A stretch of DNA of 64,000 nucleotides from Notospermus geniculatus (taxonomy: Eukaryota; Nemertea; Pilidiophora; Heteronemertea; Lineidae): contig NMRB01000211.1 of NCBI GenBank assembly GCA_002633025.1, positions 355,654 through 419,653 on the forward strand, in the 5' to 3' direction. A model generated the notes under the pieces. That model was not told the DNA's origin, did not search any database, and saw only the letters and a list, made by a program, of their open reading frames with translations. A program made the position numbers and the translations under genes. How positions within the stretch are numbered: position 1 is the first letter of the stretch; every line of letters starts with the position of its first letter. Positions 26,901-38,639 of this stretch are shown here, one piece after another.

Positions 26901-29900
26901 CTCTTGAAGTGCTGTTGAGCGCCGACGAGTGTTGATCACTGGAACTATTAGTACATTACAAATTAAATGAAACAAATAAAATTCCTTCAGCATCATTTTC
27001 ATGCTCAATGGATACATCTGCCCTTAATTACAACAGGACTTGTTTTTACATTTAACTGAACAATTTTGGTTCACAGGATGGGCAACGTCTGATGCTAGGA
27101 GCAGTTGGCAGCTATTATTGGCAAGGACAAGCGTTTCTCTACGAGAACCTCGACTCGTTAGACTTGATAGAGACACCAGAGGGCCCTCTACAGGACGATA
27201 ACAATTACCTAGGTAATTTTTGTGAGAGTTAGACTCCTTAAAATTGATATTATTAGGAAAGAAACTACTAGTATTGTTTTCTCGTCAGCACCCATCACTT
27301 TATATGCTGTGATAATCGAAAATCTCAGAAACGCCATCTCTTGAACAAAATAATTACTAAAATTTCTTTTCAGGTTTTTCCAGTGCCACTGGAGAGTTTA
27401 CTGGAGACACGATTCCAGGTAAGAAAAAAAAGGAAAAGTCAATAAAATTGAGCTCCGCAGACTGGATAGTAATTATCCGTTTGGCACACGGAGGTTCAGA
27501 ATGAGTGGAGTGTAAAGGGCATACAAAAATACAAAATACTCATACGTACCAAGTGTCCGCATGGGTAACAATAGTTGCAAATTTCAAACTCATTTATTCA
27601 ATTTTTCATCTTCATGACACGATAATACTCCTTCTAGATTATGTTGCTGGCGTACCGAGGGGAAACATGTTGACGGGAAAAATCACTGTTTTTGACAACC
27701 TCTTGAATGTGATCATGAATATATCCGGAGACCAGCTCGGGTCATACTTTGGCTATGCCACGGAGGTGGCCGACCTAAACGGCGATGGGTAAGTTTGGCC
27801 TTGGAGGAAAAATGACTTACTTTTTCTTGAAACGAAATCTATATCCTTCACGTGCACACCAGAGATAGGGAACTACATGTGATTATGAAAACAAAACTAT
27901 TCTATTTTAGTTGTAGTAATTGAGAGTGCTAAATGAGATACTGCCATCACAGGTCAAGTGTTTCAACAATTTCAACAATTTGTGTAATTCTAGCGAATGA
28001 TGCACCGAGCAACTGAAAGTTGATCTACAATCTTAAAACCGCAAGCCTTTTCTCCCTGCTTATGAAAAATTCGCCTTAATCATTGATTCTTGCTGCTTAT
28101 TTACTACTCAACTTCTACATCGGTACGTGCAAGTATCTCAACTGATACTTACGGCGATGCAACGAGGCAGATGCTTTGCCGATAAAGATTGCCGATAAAG
28201 ATTGAGACAGGTGCTTGTTATGGTGTAGCATTCCAGAAAATTTGGGATTTCCCATTTAAATAATTATATATCTGTACAAAATCTAACTGTAAAAACCACA
28301 TGCATAACTACATGTATAATATCCGTGTAAACATTTTGATTTTCGAAGCATTACATGTACCTCCTATCTGTAAAGTGTAGAAAATGAGTGTCTAGTGTAC
28401 AGCATCATCAAACATGGTTAGATTAAATTGCAAAGTGGACAATTTGTTTTGAGAAGGATCCCCTAATTTTGTTTAAAAATTCGGATCGTTAAAATAATCT
28501 CTATTGCCATATTCACTGAGTACCCAAATTTTGAGATTGCTGTCTCCAAACATTGCAGTCAATAAGACTCTGCAAATGGAACCTATAATCAGAAAACCAG
28601 TGGTCTAGGTATAAGTTCATACCAAAGAGGCAAACAGCTGCCTGAAGCAATATTTGTAATAGGCTAAATAAACCACGAGAAGATGCGAAGGTCAATTTTA
28701 TATACGTTTACCTGATTGAAATGAGAATTTGATTATAATGTAAACAACAGCGAGCAATGTTGACCATCCTGTCGCTGAAATGCACCTATTATTTGCCTAA
28801 GAACTTGAAACGAAGATGCGCACCAAGATACCCTGGCTGTTTGTCTAAGAGCTTCTTCATTGTATGCATATACCTGTGTACATTGCAACTTGATACAAAT
28901 GAAAAATATTAGCACTAGTACCGTTGTCTGTGAATTATATTTTGTGCGTGAGAACGACGAAAATAAGTTAGGCATACCACATGCCCAGTTGGAGTGTAAA
29001 AAATGACTATCATGGTGTAGCATGTGTAGTTGTTCCAGTCTGCCAGGGTTACCCACAACAGACTGAAGGAAGAAGCCGCGAGTTGAACATTGGTGAAAAA
29101 GGAGTCACTGTCAATCTGTTTCCATGCGTTCCTCAAAGAACGCAAGGGAACACTGAGCTTAAGGAATATTCACAAACATTACATTGGTTCTTTGATGTCT
29201 CGTTTCAGAGCCGATGACATCATTGTTGGAGCACCTTTCTACTCCAACTACTACAACAACAACAATGATTACAATGACCGATCTGGATACGAGACAGGGC
29301 GTGTCTACATCTACTATCAAAATGCAAGAGATGTGAGTGTCCTTGATTCAGTGAACTTACATGTGACGAATCGGTCTAGAGCCAGAGTACTGGAATAAAA
29401 AATGAAGTTTGCTGATTCTTTTTTGTTCAGTGGCCTTACGACCTGCACAGCGGCGTCAACTTGCATTCTTTTTATCTTAACTCCAGTATATAAATGTGTC
29501 TATTGTATTCCTCCAGGCTCCGAAACGCTTCTCATCAGACAAGCACGATGCCTTAGCTGGCAGAGGGTCGCGGTCACGGTTCGGTCTGGCCTTGGCAAAC
29601 ATCGGCGATATCAATAAGGACGACATTCAGGACATCGCTGTTGGCGCCCCCTATGATGGGGAGGACTACAGGGGCGCCGTCTACATCTTTCATGGGTCGA
29701 AAAGTGGCATTATTGTAAGACACTCACAGGTAGGAATGCCAAAAATGGTTTACATTTAACAATTATTGGGTTTGAGATCCGTGACTTAGTGTATGGATAA
29801 GTATCCGTTGTACCTACTTATCGGTACCTGGAGGTTCAGAATTACAGTGCATACCTCCATCACGAATTATTAGAATGTGTAATTGTCTTGGCTTTGGGCT

Positions 29901-32900
29901 CTCTGAAAGGGTGTGGACGACTGGCTCGACACTAGTCGCTCGCATACCGGTGTAACGTTTTTGTGGTGGAAGACTCTATTTGGCAGAAACGGACCTTGTG
30001 GTTACTTCTAAAGACGAATTTGAAATAACCGTGGCCTTCCTTCCTCTTCAGGTTATATATGCAAGAGATGTCGGCTCCCAGCTTTCTGCCTTTGGATTCT
30101 CAGTATCTGGGGGAATGGATTTGGACACGAATGAGTACCCGGATGTTGTGGTGGGAGCTTATGCATCTGACAAGGCAGTTGTTCTCAGGTATATAGTGTA
30201 CAATAGTGTATATAGTAGCATGAAGTCTTTGGATCAGAATTTTCTGCACCTTCAAGTATCATTCATGGGCCATGAACATAGACATTACATACCCATGGGC
30301 AAACACTGTTAGAAATAACAGAGGATTTTACAGAAAATTCCTGCAGCAGAGTCTCAGGGACTGGATCTGTACAATTACAGACTTAAAAAATGTTAACCGA
30401 GACTTGACTGGAGACTGACCAAATTATATTTTCATACTGCTCTCAGAAAGCATGGAAAGTCCAACTGAGTCCAACCAATACAGGAAAACAACCATACATG
30501 TATGTAAATTTACAGGAAGTTCTGGGGACTCTGCTGCAGGCAATTGCTGTAAAATTATAACAGTAATTTCTAACACAGTGCATCCTATTTAGTTTCCTCC
30601 ACGTGAAAGCACGTACCGAAACAAAATGAGCTGGGTGTTTGTCTTGTGTGATGGCCTTAATTTAGAAACCCGTATGCCCTTCCAGATCCCGTCCAATCAT
30701 TAAACTCCAGCCGACCATACAGATAATTCCGGGTGTCATCAACTTCCTCGATACAAATGCCAACTGTCGATTAAGGGACAGAACGAAAGCCACTTGGTAA
30801 GTATCATTCCTTTGTATATTTCTAGGCAGCCTAATGCAAGTTTTTTGTTGGCGAAATCAGTAATCAATCAAAGACTGATTCATGTTTCTGTAGTCAAACA
30901 TGGCAGGTTCCCTAACACGTTGGTAGTGACACCTATGTAGGCTGGTGAAGCGTAGGCCTATAGGTGACGAAGGTTCGTTAAGAAACGTATGTAGCATGTA
31001 TGTCGAAGTGTGTTTGAATGTACACTGTACATGTATATTTCGTCTTTTTCAGTGTTACTCTGAAGACTTGTGTGAATTACACAGGAGCTGGTCTCCCACC
31101 ATTCATCAGTACGTACTGTGACTATAAGCCATCAACATCTTGATCAAGTGGTTTTCTTTGACAAAGTGGCGATTTGGCCAGTGATATTTGGCATTTAGTA
31201 TTTGCCTAGTGATATAATGGGAAGCGGTATTTGACTATACGTGACGGATTTTCTGTAATTTCATCACAAAAAAGAGTAGGAGACGATAAAAAGTTCCCTG
31301 GAGCAATTTTATGCAGCTGACTGCTTCAAAGAATGACACATTTTCCCTTCTTCCTGGAAAAGATACACGTGAATTCAGTATACGTGTACATGCAGGCCTA
31401 TGTTTATTATTTTGTTTCTGCATCGAATTTGACTTTTTTCTCAGTGGAGCACAAAATTGAGTTCAATCACGGTACGAAAATTTTGATTTCAGATATCAAA
31501 CTAGATTGGGAAATGGACACAGTGGCTAATGTAAAAAGGGCTTTCTTCCACGGTCGAAAGGAGGGCCAAATGAAGGATGACAGGTCAATAAGGCTGAAAC
31601 AGGGTCAGACATGGTGCCGGACGCCACAGATGTATGTCAGGGTAAGGAATCGAAAAAATCTGAATAGCTATCCCGTTTTCTTGGAGAACTTTTAAGACTA
31701 AACTCTCAGGCATAAAAAAAGTTGTAGTAGCATGTAGTTCGTTGTCGTTTTCTGTTGCAAACAGACAGAGATGTAATTCTGAAACTTGCCATTTTTACAG
31801 AAAGATATCAAGGATAAGCTAACTCCAGTGGTGGTAGACCTGAAGGTCACAGTTTTAGAAAAGGCAAACCCAGCACCGGATGAGCTCATACCGATTTTAG
31901 ACCAATATACAAACACACACGTTCAGGCAAAGGTAGGATCTTAAATCACGAAATTGGGTTATTGAGAGAAAAATGGTATGAGTTTCGAAAAAACACTGCT
32001 ACCACATTCAGGACCTCTTGACCAAATTTCAACACATACCTAATAGTGTACTATTCGAAATTTTAGGCCCACGTGAGGAAGGAGTGTGGTATGGACAACG
32101 TCTGTGTCCCCGATCTCAAGATCAGAACCAAACGTATCACAGAATATCACGTGATTGGGAGCCGTGAAGCTGTTGAATTCACAATAGAGATCATCAATGG
32201 CGGCGAGGATGCTTTCGCTTCACAAGTAACAGTCGAATTCCCGCTGGGTACTGGCTTCATCAACATTTATAACACACATCCTGTAAGTAAACGATTTCTC
32301 TAATAATAATCTTTTCTGGTCTCTCCAACTGAAAAGTGCCTGAGGAAGACCCCGCTTGTGGTCGAAAATTCGCAAGATTCTGGAAGTTGACTTCTTGATA
32401 TTTATCTAAAAATAGCGAGGCCGAGAAATGCACATATAACTTATACAGATACATATGTACATGACTACTTGTTTGATGTCTGACATGTATGCCCTGTACT
32501 TTCTGAACCTTCGATACATCCATATGGATAAGTGTTTCAAAAACTTACGAATCTTAAACTTTCTATTCTATGTTGAACCTCGTGACTATGCCTGACACCA
32601 AATACTTAATACCGTAAAAATGAATGAAAATTAGAGTAATGCATTTGAATACGATAAGCTTATTATGGACTTCAACAAGACTAAATATTTAGTGCTGGTG
32701 GACTAAGCTAACAAATGTTTTTTTACGAAATAAGTTTTAGTATCCCCTAGGAAATATACGTGTACGACGGTGCTGGGAAGTCATTCTGTTGACGATTTGA
32801 TTATATTTGCATGTGTGGTTTTCTTTTCAGCACACTGGGGTTACATGTACGACAAAAACTATGAACGTAACATTCTTGGTCTGTGACATCGGGAACCCGC

Positions 32901-35900
32901 TGAAATCCAACAGTTCGGTAGGTTGTTTCTTCTTTTTAAAGCTAGGAAAAATTAAGAGGGGGTCACATAAATGGACCTAGAAAGTCCTTAGCTGGCAAGT
33001 TGTAACGACCCTTGATATGGAACTGAACCCCCCTCCCCCCATGTTTTCTCAATGAGAAACAGGGAAGTAAAAGAAATTTTGCATGGTTTAATAATAATTG
33101 ATTATATGTTTTTCTGTTAAATATTTATGTAGTTAATTACATGTATTCGTTTTAGGTTGATTTTTCCGTGAGAGCTTCGACAACGAAGGTCAGCAGTACC
33201 AAAACCTCCATAACTTTCTTAATGAATGCTAACAGTACAAATGAAGAAGACGCACGAACCATCGACAACAACTTAGGAAAGTTGGATGTGCCTATCGCGG
33301 TTGTTGCTGAGTTGATGTTTACTGGGTAAGTTGAAGCACAGGCCCCTGGAGAGGTATCTGTGAGGTTAAAATGAAGAATGAAGTCCATTTTCAAGGAAGT
33401 TTTTGTAATCTGGCATACGGTTGTTTGTGTTTCAGTATCTCGAATCCAGAGCAAGTACCTTTTAATAGTTCGGAGGTGAAAAAGACTGTCATTACCCATG
33501 AAAAAGACATAGGTCCAGAGGTGATCCATTTATACCAGGTATGCAGATGTTTGATACATTGACAGATAACTGACAAAGGCTGCAAATCAAAAATTACTTT
33601 TTCCCCGCCGAAATGTGCAGTTTGCCCTGAAAATATACATGTACATGTATATTGTTTATGTTTCCGCGAAAAAAAATTAACTACGCGGAAAAAATAATAT
33701 GTTTCTGCGGAAAAAAATTACATATAATTCATTTCTGTGGAATTATAAACAATAAAAGTCTACGTAAAAAATATATTTCCTTTGACAAAAATTCTACATA
33801 ATTTATTCCCAAGGAAATGTACCTTTTTAATATGAGCCACCGCAATTTTTCCCTTCCATACTCAACAGATCAGCATTTGTCATTTCATTGTTTTAGCTCA
33901 GGAATCGTGGCCCCAGTGACATAGCGAGCAGCAGTCTCGATCTGATATGGCCAAGTGAACTCAAGAATGGTGACCCTTTGCTCTACCTCGTTGAAACTCC
34001 GCAGCTGATAAAGGGAGAAGGGAGATGCATAACGAAACATGTTAATCCCTACAATCTTACTGTAAGTTTTATGTGTTTCACTTTCACCCTGAAGTAAAGC
34101 TAAATGTACTAGTCTTTCTTGAGAAACACGTTGCTGTCAATAAAAAAAAAAGGAAAAAATACTAACACACAATGTATGTAATTTCATGAAAGTTATTTTA
34201 ATGCTTTTTATTTTCCTGATTGTTTTTCAGCTTGAAGATCGGTCAAAGAAGAAAGATATTGCAAATACATTAGCATCAATAGATTTAGGAGCTTTTAAGA
34301 AAAGAAGAACGAAAAGAGCAGCAGATTTAGTTAAAAAGCTTGTAAGTAAAGTTATCTACCTTGTATTTACCTACATGTACCTTACCATTGCTACGAATAG
34401 TGTGAATTTCACATTGAGTTGTGTACTTTTAAACTCGTCTTATAATGTTAGTCGGCTGCAAACTGACCTGTTGCTTTCAAGAAGATTCTGTCTTTTCTCA
34501 CCGTAGGTATGTGATTCCACTTGGTGTACAGTAGTACGATGTACAATAGGTCCAATGGTCAGTGGTGATAGTATACTTTTACAAATCAGAGCTAGAGTAT
34601 ATATTAGCACCTTAGTGAAGGTAAGTCAGCATTTTTACATTATGCTGCCTGTAAAAAATGATATGCAACTAACCAATTATGCTCGTAGTCTTATCCTCAT
34701 TTCATTTTACAAGTGCATGTATAATTCTGAGACATTTTCTACAACAATTTAAAAAAAAGCAGATCAGGCTGATATTCAATGAGCAGCGACATTGTGTCCT
34801 TTTAAAAGGGGGGGGGGGCAGGTACAGGATTAAAACTGTTGTTGTTTTTGTTCTTTCAGCAAAAGCTAAATGATGTCATTATACTATCAGAGGCATTAGC
34901 TCAGGTCATGAGCGTCCCTTACGCTGTAAAGCCGAGAGAGTATTCTGTAGATGCTTACCAGGTGAGGGCTGTATTGATGCATTTAAGTTTTGTCAAATAA
35001 AACCCAGGTCCATAAAAGGTTTAAATGTGGGTACTCCTAGAACCAGATATGTTGAATCTTTCGCCAAATATGTTGCGACGTTGTCACAATAAATACTTAT
35101 ACATGCATGATATACATGAAAAGGGATCTTCTGCAGAGGCGAATACGTATATGTACGATGTAGCCTACATAGGCCTACATACATGCACATTAGACTCATT
35201 TTAACGTTTTTATTGTAGGTTGGCACATACATTACAGCGGCCAATCAGGACAAGCATGAAAAAGCCATTCCACTGTGGGTTATTGCCCTTGCAGTTAGCA
35301 TTGGAATATTGCTACTAATATTCATTATATTATTACTATGGAAGGTGAGTAGAATTTCCCCTTTTCCAATAACCCCAAGATACATCGCCTAATTACAATG
35401 TACATGTACATGTACATGTACATGTACATGTATACTGAAAACTACCCGCCCTGACAAATTAGAATCTACGGTCGTGAAGTTTTTGGGGCTATCTAGTCTA
35501 GGCATGAAGAATGAGTTGCATAGCACCAAAGATACATAAGAGGATCTATTTCTCTATATAGCACTAATGAAGTTAAGATTTTATAACATGCATTGTGCCT
35601 AAATTTATAGGCGTACATTTATTTTGTACTGGATTCTCATGGTACATTGTTATAATCTCGCCTGCAACAAGATAAGCACCTTCAGTGTCAGTATTAGGTG
35701 CGGATCTCAAATTTAACTATTGGATAAGAATAAATAAGTGTTCCTGAAAATCCATGCATCGTGCATTTTCTTGAATTCTTCTTTGTGTTTTCTAGTGTGG
35801 TTTCTTCCAACGTAAGCGAGTCGAGGATGAAGATGCAATGATGATGCACACAGCTACGTACAACGAAAAGTCAAAAAGTCCTGTGAAAACAAACGGATAC

Positions 35901-35930
35901 CATTATGATTTTGATGGAAGTGAAATCTAA
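20899..35930 (+). CDS. ITGA: Integrin alpha subunit, RGD/PS2 (alphaV/alpha5/alpha8) type, N-terminus missing
   Basis: Single-pass surface receptor subunit that pairs with an integrin beta chain for matrix adhesion. I read 21 exons: 20899-20960, 27077-27212, 27374-27418, 27638-27788, 29209-29332, 29517-29729, 30052-30188, 30686-30796, 31053-31108, 31445-31641, 31801-31932, 32067-32282, 32831-32917, 33156-33325, 33436-33538, 33897-34061, 34231-34341, 34507-34620, 34860-34961, 35219-35344, 35796-35930. All use AG/GT borders and every phase matches. The joined length is 2693 nt: 2 nt of a split codon, 896 residues and a TAA stop. Seen in order: propeller blades 3-7, thigh and calf domains, a basic heavy/light-chain cleavage site, one membrane helix and a GFFxR tail. 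SYYWQGQ, the YVAGVP motif and the basic cleavage site favour the RGD-binding class over the I-domain class. The family is usually about 1000-1050 residues, so roughly 150-200 N-terminal residues (signal peptide, blades 1-2) are absent from what I could find upstream. Confidence 0.93.
21297..21345 (+). promoter_or_regulatory. Promoter-like CRE/ETS/YY1 cluster inside integrin intron
   Basis: Motifs run in the order TGACGTCAC (21297-21305), CGGAAG (21305-21310) and AAGATGGC (21318-21325), the layout of many metazoan initiator regions. The ATG inside the YY1 site opens only a 12-codon frame. The cluster lies in the intron after 20960. It could drive an alternative transcript or belong to a mobile element. 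Confidence 0.3.
21887..22209 (+). repeat. Tandem duplication, two units 192 bp apart
   Basis: 21887-22019 and 22079-22209 share ACACGGTCAGTRTCGATC, GAAGAATCCCTTCTTTCA and GCGGTTTCCTGCGAA. Similarity is about 85-90%. Confidence 0.85.
24067..24197 (+). mobile_element. Fragment related to the 17542 element
   Basis: Shares CCTCAACAGGTGTCACTAGT, CCTGATCAATTTCCCA and TGCCCTCTATCGTAACTATG with 17542-17850. Confidence 0.65.
25749..26167 (+). mobile_element. TTAA-bounded MITE, family A, copy 1
   Basis: Begins TTAAAGGGAGACTCCACTCA and ends with the complement of TTAAAGGGATACTCCATTCA. TTAA at both ends suggests piggyBac- or Kolobok-type mobilisation. It carries a small nested hairpin (about 25914-25948, AGATAAGAGAAG/CTCTCTTATC). 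In the integrin intron after 20960. Confidence 0.85.
27077..30188 (+). CDS. ITGA: Integrin alpha beta-propeller exons (blades 3-7, FG-GAP repeats)
   Basis: Six exons encode the ligand-binding beta-propeller. Blade 3 has [11 protein letters not shown] and blade 4 has [19 protein letters not shown]. Three clear calcium loops of D-x-[DN]-x-[DN] type follow: DLNGDGADD before IIVGAP (exon 29209, loop begun in the previous exon), DINKDDIQD before IAVGAP (exon 29517) and DLDTNEYPD before VVVGAY (exon 30052). The blade-4 loop is less canonical. The insert after IIVGAP is rich in Asn and Tyr (29236-29290). Exon phases 1, 1, 2, 0, 0, 2 agree at every junction. Confidence 0.93.
30686..34061 (+). CDS. 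ITGA: Integrin alpha thigh and calf domain exons
   Basis: Nine exons encode the extracellular leg. The thigh opens with [14 protein letters not shown] and the C-x(9)-C-x(5)-C pattern of the family. It continues through IKLDW, VKRAFF and [14 protein letters not shown], which matches the conserved RDKL(T/S)P segment. Exon 32067 contains [14 protein letters not shown], the conserved start of calf-1. Exons 33156-34061 carry the calf beta strands, including GISNPEQV and LRNRGPSDI, a family-typical N-x-G-P-S motif. The introns are short (about 110-550 bp) and the one at 32283-32830 contains a copy of a dispersed hairpin repeat. The start of exon 31445 is uncertain: an in-frame alternative acceptor gives 31493. 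Confidence 0.9.
32325..32393 (+). repeat. Dispersed hairpin repeat, copy 3, in an integrin intron
   Basis: Related to 3233 and 7163 but with CTGAGGAAG and one stem mismatch. It lies in the intron between exons 32067 and 32831. Confidence 0.75.
33613..33830. repeat. AT-rich degenerate repeat in integrin intron
   Basis: Loose repeats of TTTCYGCGGAAAAAA between exons 33436 and 33897. Confidence 0.5.
34231..34341 (+). CDS. ITGA: Integrin alpha exon with putative proprotein cleavage site
   Basis: A 37-codon exon, strongly basic, reading [14 protein letters not shown] in its second half. RRTKR fits the furin-type pattern R-x-[KR]-R. In non-I-domain integrin alpha chains this calf-2 position is where the precursor is cut into heavy and light chains. 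The next exon (34507-34620) supplies cysteines in [11 protein letters not shown], which would hold the two chains together. Cleavage itself is inferred. Confidence 0.85.
35219..35930 (+). CDS. ITGA: Integrin alpha transmembrane and cytoplasmic exons
   Basis: Exon 35219-35344 ends the ectodomain and encodes a hydrophobic helix of about 23 residues ([20 protein letters not shown]) finishing at LWK. Exon 35796-35930 starts [13 protein letters not shown] and ends YDFDGSEI before TAA at 35928-35930. The membrane-proximal motif of the family is GFFKR; here Lys is replaced by Gln. GFFxR normally clasps the beta tail and binds cytoplasmic regulators. The tail is about 44 residues, with two tyrosines. 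Confidence 0.95.
35400..35433. repeat. (TACATG)n microsatellite
   Basis: Five to six perfect TACATG units in an integrin intron, an expanded form of the TACATGTA word common throughout the window. Confidence 0.95.
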
Positions 35931-36113
35931 GGTGCTCTGTTGGATCCTTGTAGTTCCAGTTGTATGGTTAATTGATGCTTAATTTTCTTCCTGTATTGGT
36001 ATCCACTAATCACTGACACCATTATTTGGCCTTAGTGAAGAGTGAGTTTCAACAGCTGCGTGGACATCCAAGTTGTCTAGGGAGTTCTTCCTGCAGAACA
36101 AAAGGGACGTTTC
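35931..36113 (+). other. Probable integrin 3' UTR start
   Basis: Sequence immediately after the TAA. No clear AATAAA was seen before the MITE at 36114; an ATTAAA lies near 36637. Confidence 0.4.
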
Positions 36114-36432
36114 TTAAAGGGATACTCCACTCATTGTGTAAAATTTTGAATTTTTGAAATATCGTTAATACATTCAAATCCACTGACATCTGCAACCTGT
36201 TGTATTTTAATAATTGGCTCCCAAGGGGACCATTGCACAGCACTCATGATGTCATCAGTGCTCAATGCATATTTATGAAGGTACAACCAATAGGTCTAGG
36301 CAGTCACAGTATTAGCTCATTCCCTACAAAGGTTGTCCACCTGTTGACACTAGTGACATCACAACTCATGGCAATAGTCTACATGGATTGATAAAAATTC
36401 AAAAGTTTACAATGAGTGGAGTCTCCCTTTAA
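36114..36432 (-). mobile_element. TTAA-bounded MITE, family A, copy 2 (inverted)
   Basis: Starts TTAAAGGGATACTCCACTCA and ends GAGTGGAGTCTCCCTTTAA. Internal words match copy 1 in reverse complement (GGTACAACCAATAGG, GTGACATCACAACTCATG). Just downstream of the integrin stop, so it may lie in the 3' UTR. Confidence 0.85.
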
Positions 36433-37139
36433 TTCTTCAATCTACATGTACCCTCCCAGGATAGGTAAAAAGAACACTTAGAGCTTTTCTGCCCAGTGTA
36501 GTCAAAGGACTGTTATCACTTCGTCTTTAAACCCATGTATATTGGTTGTGATGACCTTCACCTTGGAGGAAATTTGATGACCTTCACCTTGGAAACCCGT
36601 TTCTATTTTCATATCTATACTGGTGTCCACGTGTATTAAAGCAATGATCATTGAGGATAAGGATCACATAATTTGTACGGACTATCTGCAGTCGTATTGC
36701 ATGGTATATCACTGAAATGTGAGATTGAAAGCTACATGTAGGTGCATGATTTCACAGCATTCGATTTAAGGGTCCAAGCATTATACATTATCATCAAGGC
36801 ATTCGCATTTGTCATAAATGGGAGGGTAAGGTAGAAATTTTTACTGCAGACTGATTTAGGTCACCGACTCTGAGGGGGTGTGGGATATTCCAGAGTATAA
36901 TGAGATAACTGACGATCTGAACGTTTCCCCCAGTATCCCTGGTCGTAGTCAGGTGAAACTGTGTTCAAATTGCTACATGTATGTAAGCTATCCATAATGT
37001 TTTTTCAACAAAGTGCAAGCTTATTTATGAATCAAGGTAGACCTATGTAACCTATCCATAATGTTTTTTTCAACAATGTGCAAGCTTATGTATGAAAAAA
37101 GTGTCATAACATGGCAGGTCCTTGCCTTTTCAATGATGT

Positions 37140-37378
37140 ACTCTAGCACATCAAGACTTCTGAGACTGTAAATCTGTTTCCAAGATATCTGAAGACCTTT
37201 TTATTTCAGAAATATTTTATCGGTTAATGATCTGTCATGCAGGTATACTGTTTCACTCCTGTACATTTATCTATCACTTGTATTTCTTCCTTTTACATTT
37301 ATTTAAGCAATATTTATGTGAAGTGCTTTAGAGCTTGTTTTACTTGTATAAAGCACTATATAAAATACCGTAATTAAA
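37140..37378 (+). mobile_element. 3' end of a non-LTR retrotransposon (L2/CR1-like)
   Basis: A frame at about 37180 encodes PRYLKTFLFQKYFIG and stops, resembling the extreme C-terminus of L2/CR1-type reverse transcriptase ORFs. It is followed by GTGAAGTGCTTTAGAGCTTG and AAAGCACTATATAAAATACC, the conserved tail style of L2-like LINEs and partner SINEs. Severely 5'-truncated. Confidence 0.6.
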
Positions 37379-37504
37379 TTGAATTAATGACACTTGCCAC
37401 TTGACAACGATTCGGGAATGCTGGAGGAAACGTCGTGAAGTAGAGCAAAGAATTCCTTTTAATCGCCAGACCTTTCAAAATGATGCAATCAAAAGTATAT
37501 CCCC

Positions 37505-38383
37505 GAGTAGCTTCGTTCCCCATGCCATCGTACGTTTGTTTATCTACGATTATGGTTTCCTGTAGCTGGCCGGGCGTAGGTAATGATCTCTGGTCGATTT
37601 CATAATTGTGTAATATGACTGGAATGCAAATTTAGTCCTGATGCAATATTCACTTTACATCTATACATCTACACCCAACATTCTGTAAATACCCACGTCT
37701 TTTATATACTTTATATTCTATTGTAAATAATGTCAGATCACCGTTTGAATAATTGATGACCAATTATGTATTGAGTGTGTTTTTTGTATGAGCGAATACA
37801 TGTATAATCATGAATATTTATTTTGAATTTCTGCTGAGGTGAAATTTTTCAGAGCTGTTTTTAGATATTCAGTTTAAAGGGCCACTTCTCCATCCTGCAC
37901 TAAACATACCCACGTCAAGGGAGACCTCTATTGACAATGATGTTGAACTACCGCTTATCAACCTCGCCCCGTGTAGAGAAACTCTCGTTCCTATGGTAGG
38001 CCTATTAACGTATGCATTGTATTGTAATCGGATATTCTCCAACACTTGGGCGAAAGGCAAAACTGCGGTTTGGGCGAATGATGCAATCACCGCCGGTGAC
38101 GCCGGCTGTCGACAAAAAGTAGAAATATAGTGTCGCTTTAAATGAAATAGAATCAGTGGCATTCTGGCACAAACAGCTGCTGAGGAGGTCATTTTGTGGT
38201 GGCTGCTTTGATTGTGTGTTTTGGGCCTGTATTAGTCATATTGGTATGGGAGAGAAATCTTTAGATTTGTCCAACAACAGTGCAAGCCAGTGCAACAGGC
38301 GAAATATTCAAGTGTATTTCATTTCACCCCATTGTGACCACATCATACACGTATACATGTATACATCTGTACATAATCAATAT
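37505..38383. repeat. Left arm of 879-bp inverted repeat, ends at N (38384)
   Basis: Reverse complement of 44203-45081. A 107-codon frame is identical in both copies, and every stretch I compared matched. The arm stops exactly at the N at 38384. It contains a TTAA-bounded MITE (37874-38141). See findings: probably an unmerged contig overlap rather than a biological inverted repeat. Confidence 0.9.
37874..38141. mobile_element. TTAA-bounded MITE, family B
   Basis: TTAAAGGGCCACTTCTCC at one end and the complement of TTAAAGCGACACTATATTTC at the other. It contains GTCGACAAAAAGT and GCCGGCTGTC words shared with 51076-51251 and 52657. Present again in the inverted arm at 44445-44712. Confidence 0.7.
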
Positions 38384-38470
38384 NCCTTGGGCTTTGAAAT
38401 TTTAAGCGATTTTTCAGTAAAAAATATACCTGGGAGACTATAAGAGGAACATCGATACCTATACCAGTGT

Positions 38471-38550
38471 GAAGCCCTCGGTGGCCCAGTGGATAGAGAG
38501 CTGGGCTACCAAGCAAGAGGGCTGGAGGTTCAGAGGTTCGAATCCCACGG
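38471..38550 (+). mobile_element. tRNA-derived SINE-like element
   Basis: A-box-like TGGCCCAGTGGATAGAG and B-box GGTTCGAATCC at tRNA spacing, followed by a T-rich tail. A genuine tRNA is less likely because the acceptor stem does not close cleanly. Confidence 0.55.
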
Positions 38551-38639
38551 TGAACAGTCTTTTACTGCTTTTTTTCGCCTTTTTGCGTCAAGGAGCCGGA
38601 TGGTCCCCTGTAGCGTTCCTGGAGGGCTCCCAGCCCGAT

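Noticed and set aside
37869-38192. 107-codon frame, identical at 44394-44717
   Set aside because: The identity comes from the inverted DNA repeat (likely assembly overlap) and the frame lies largely within a TTAA MITE; not evidence of a gene.
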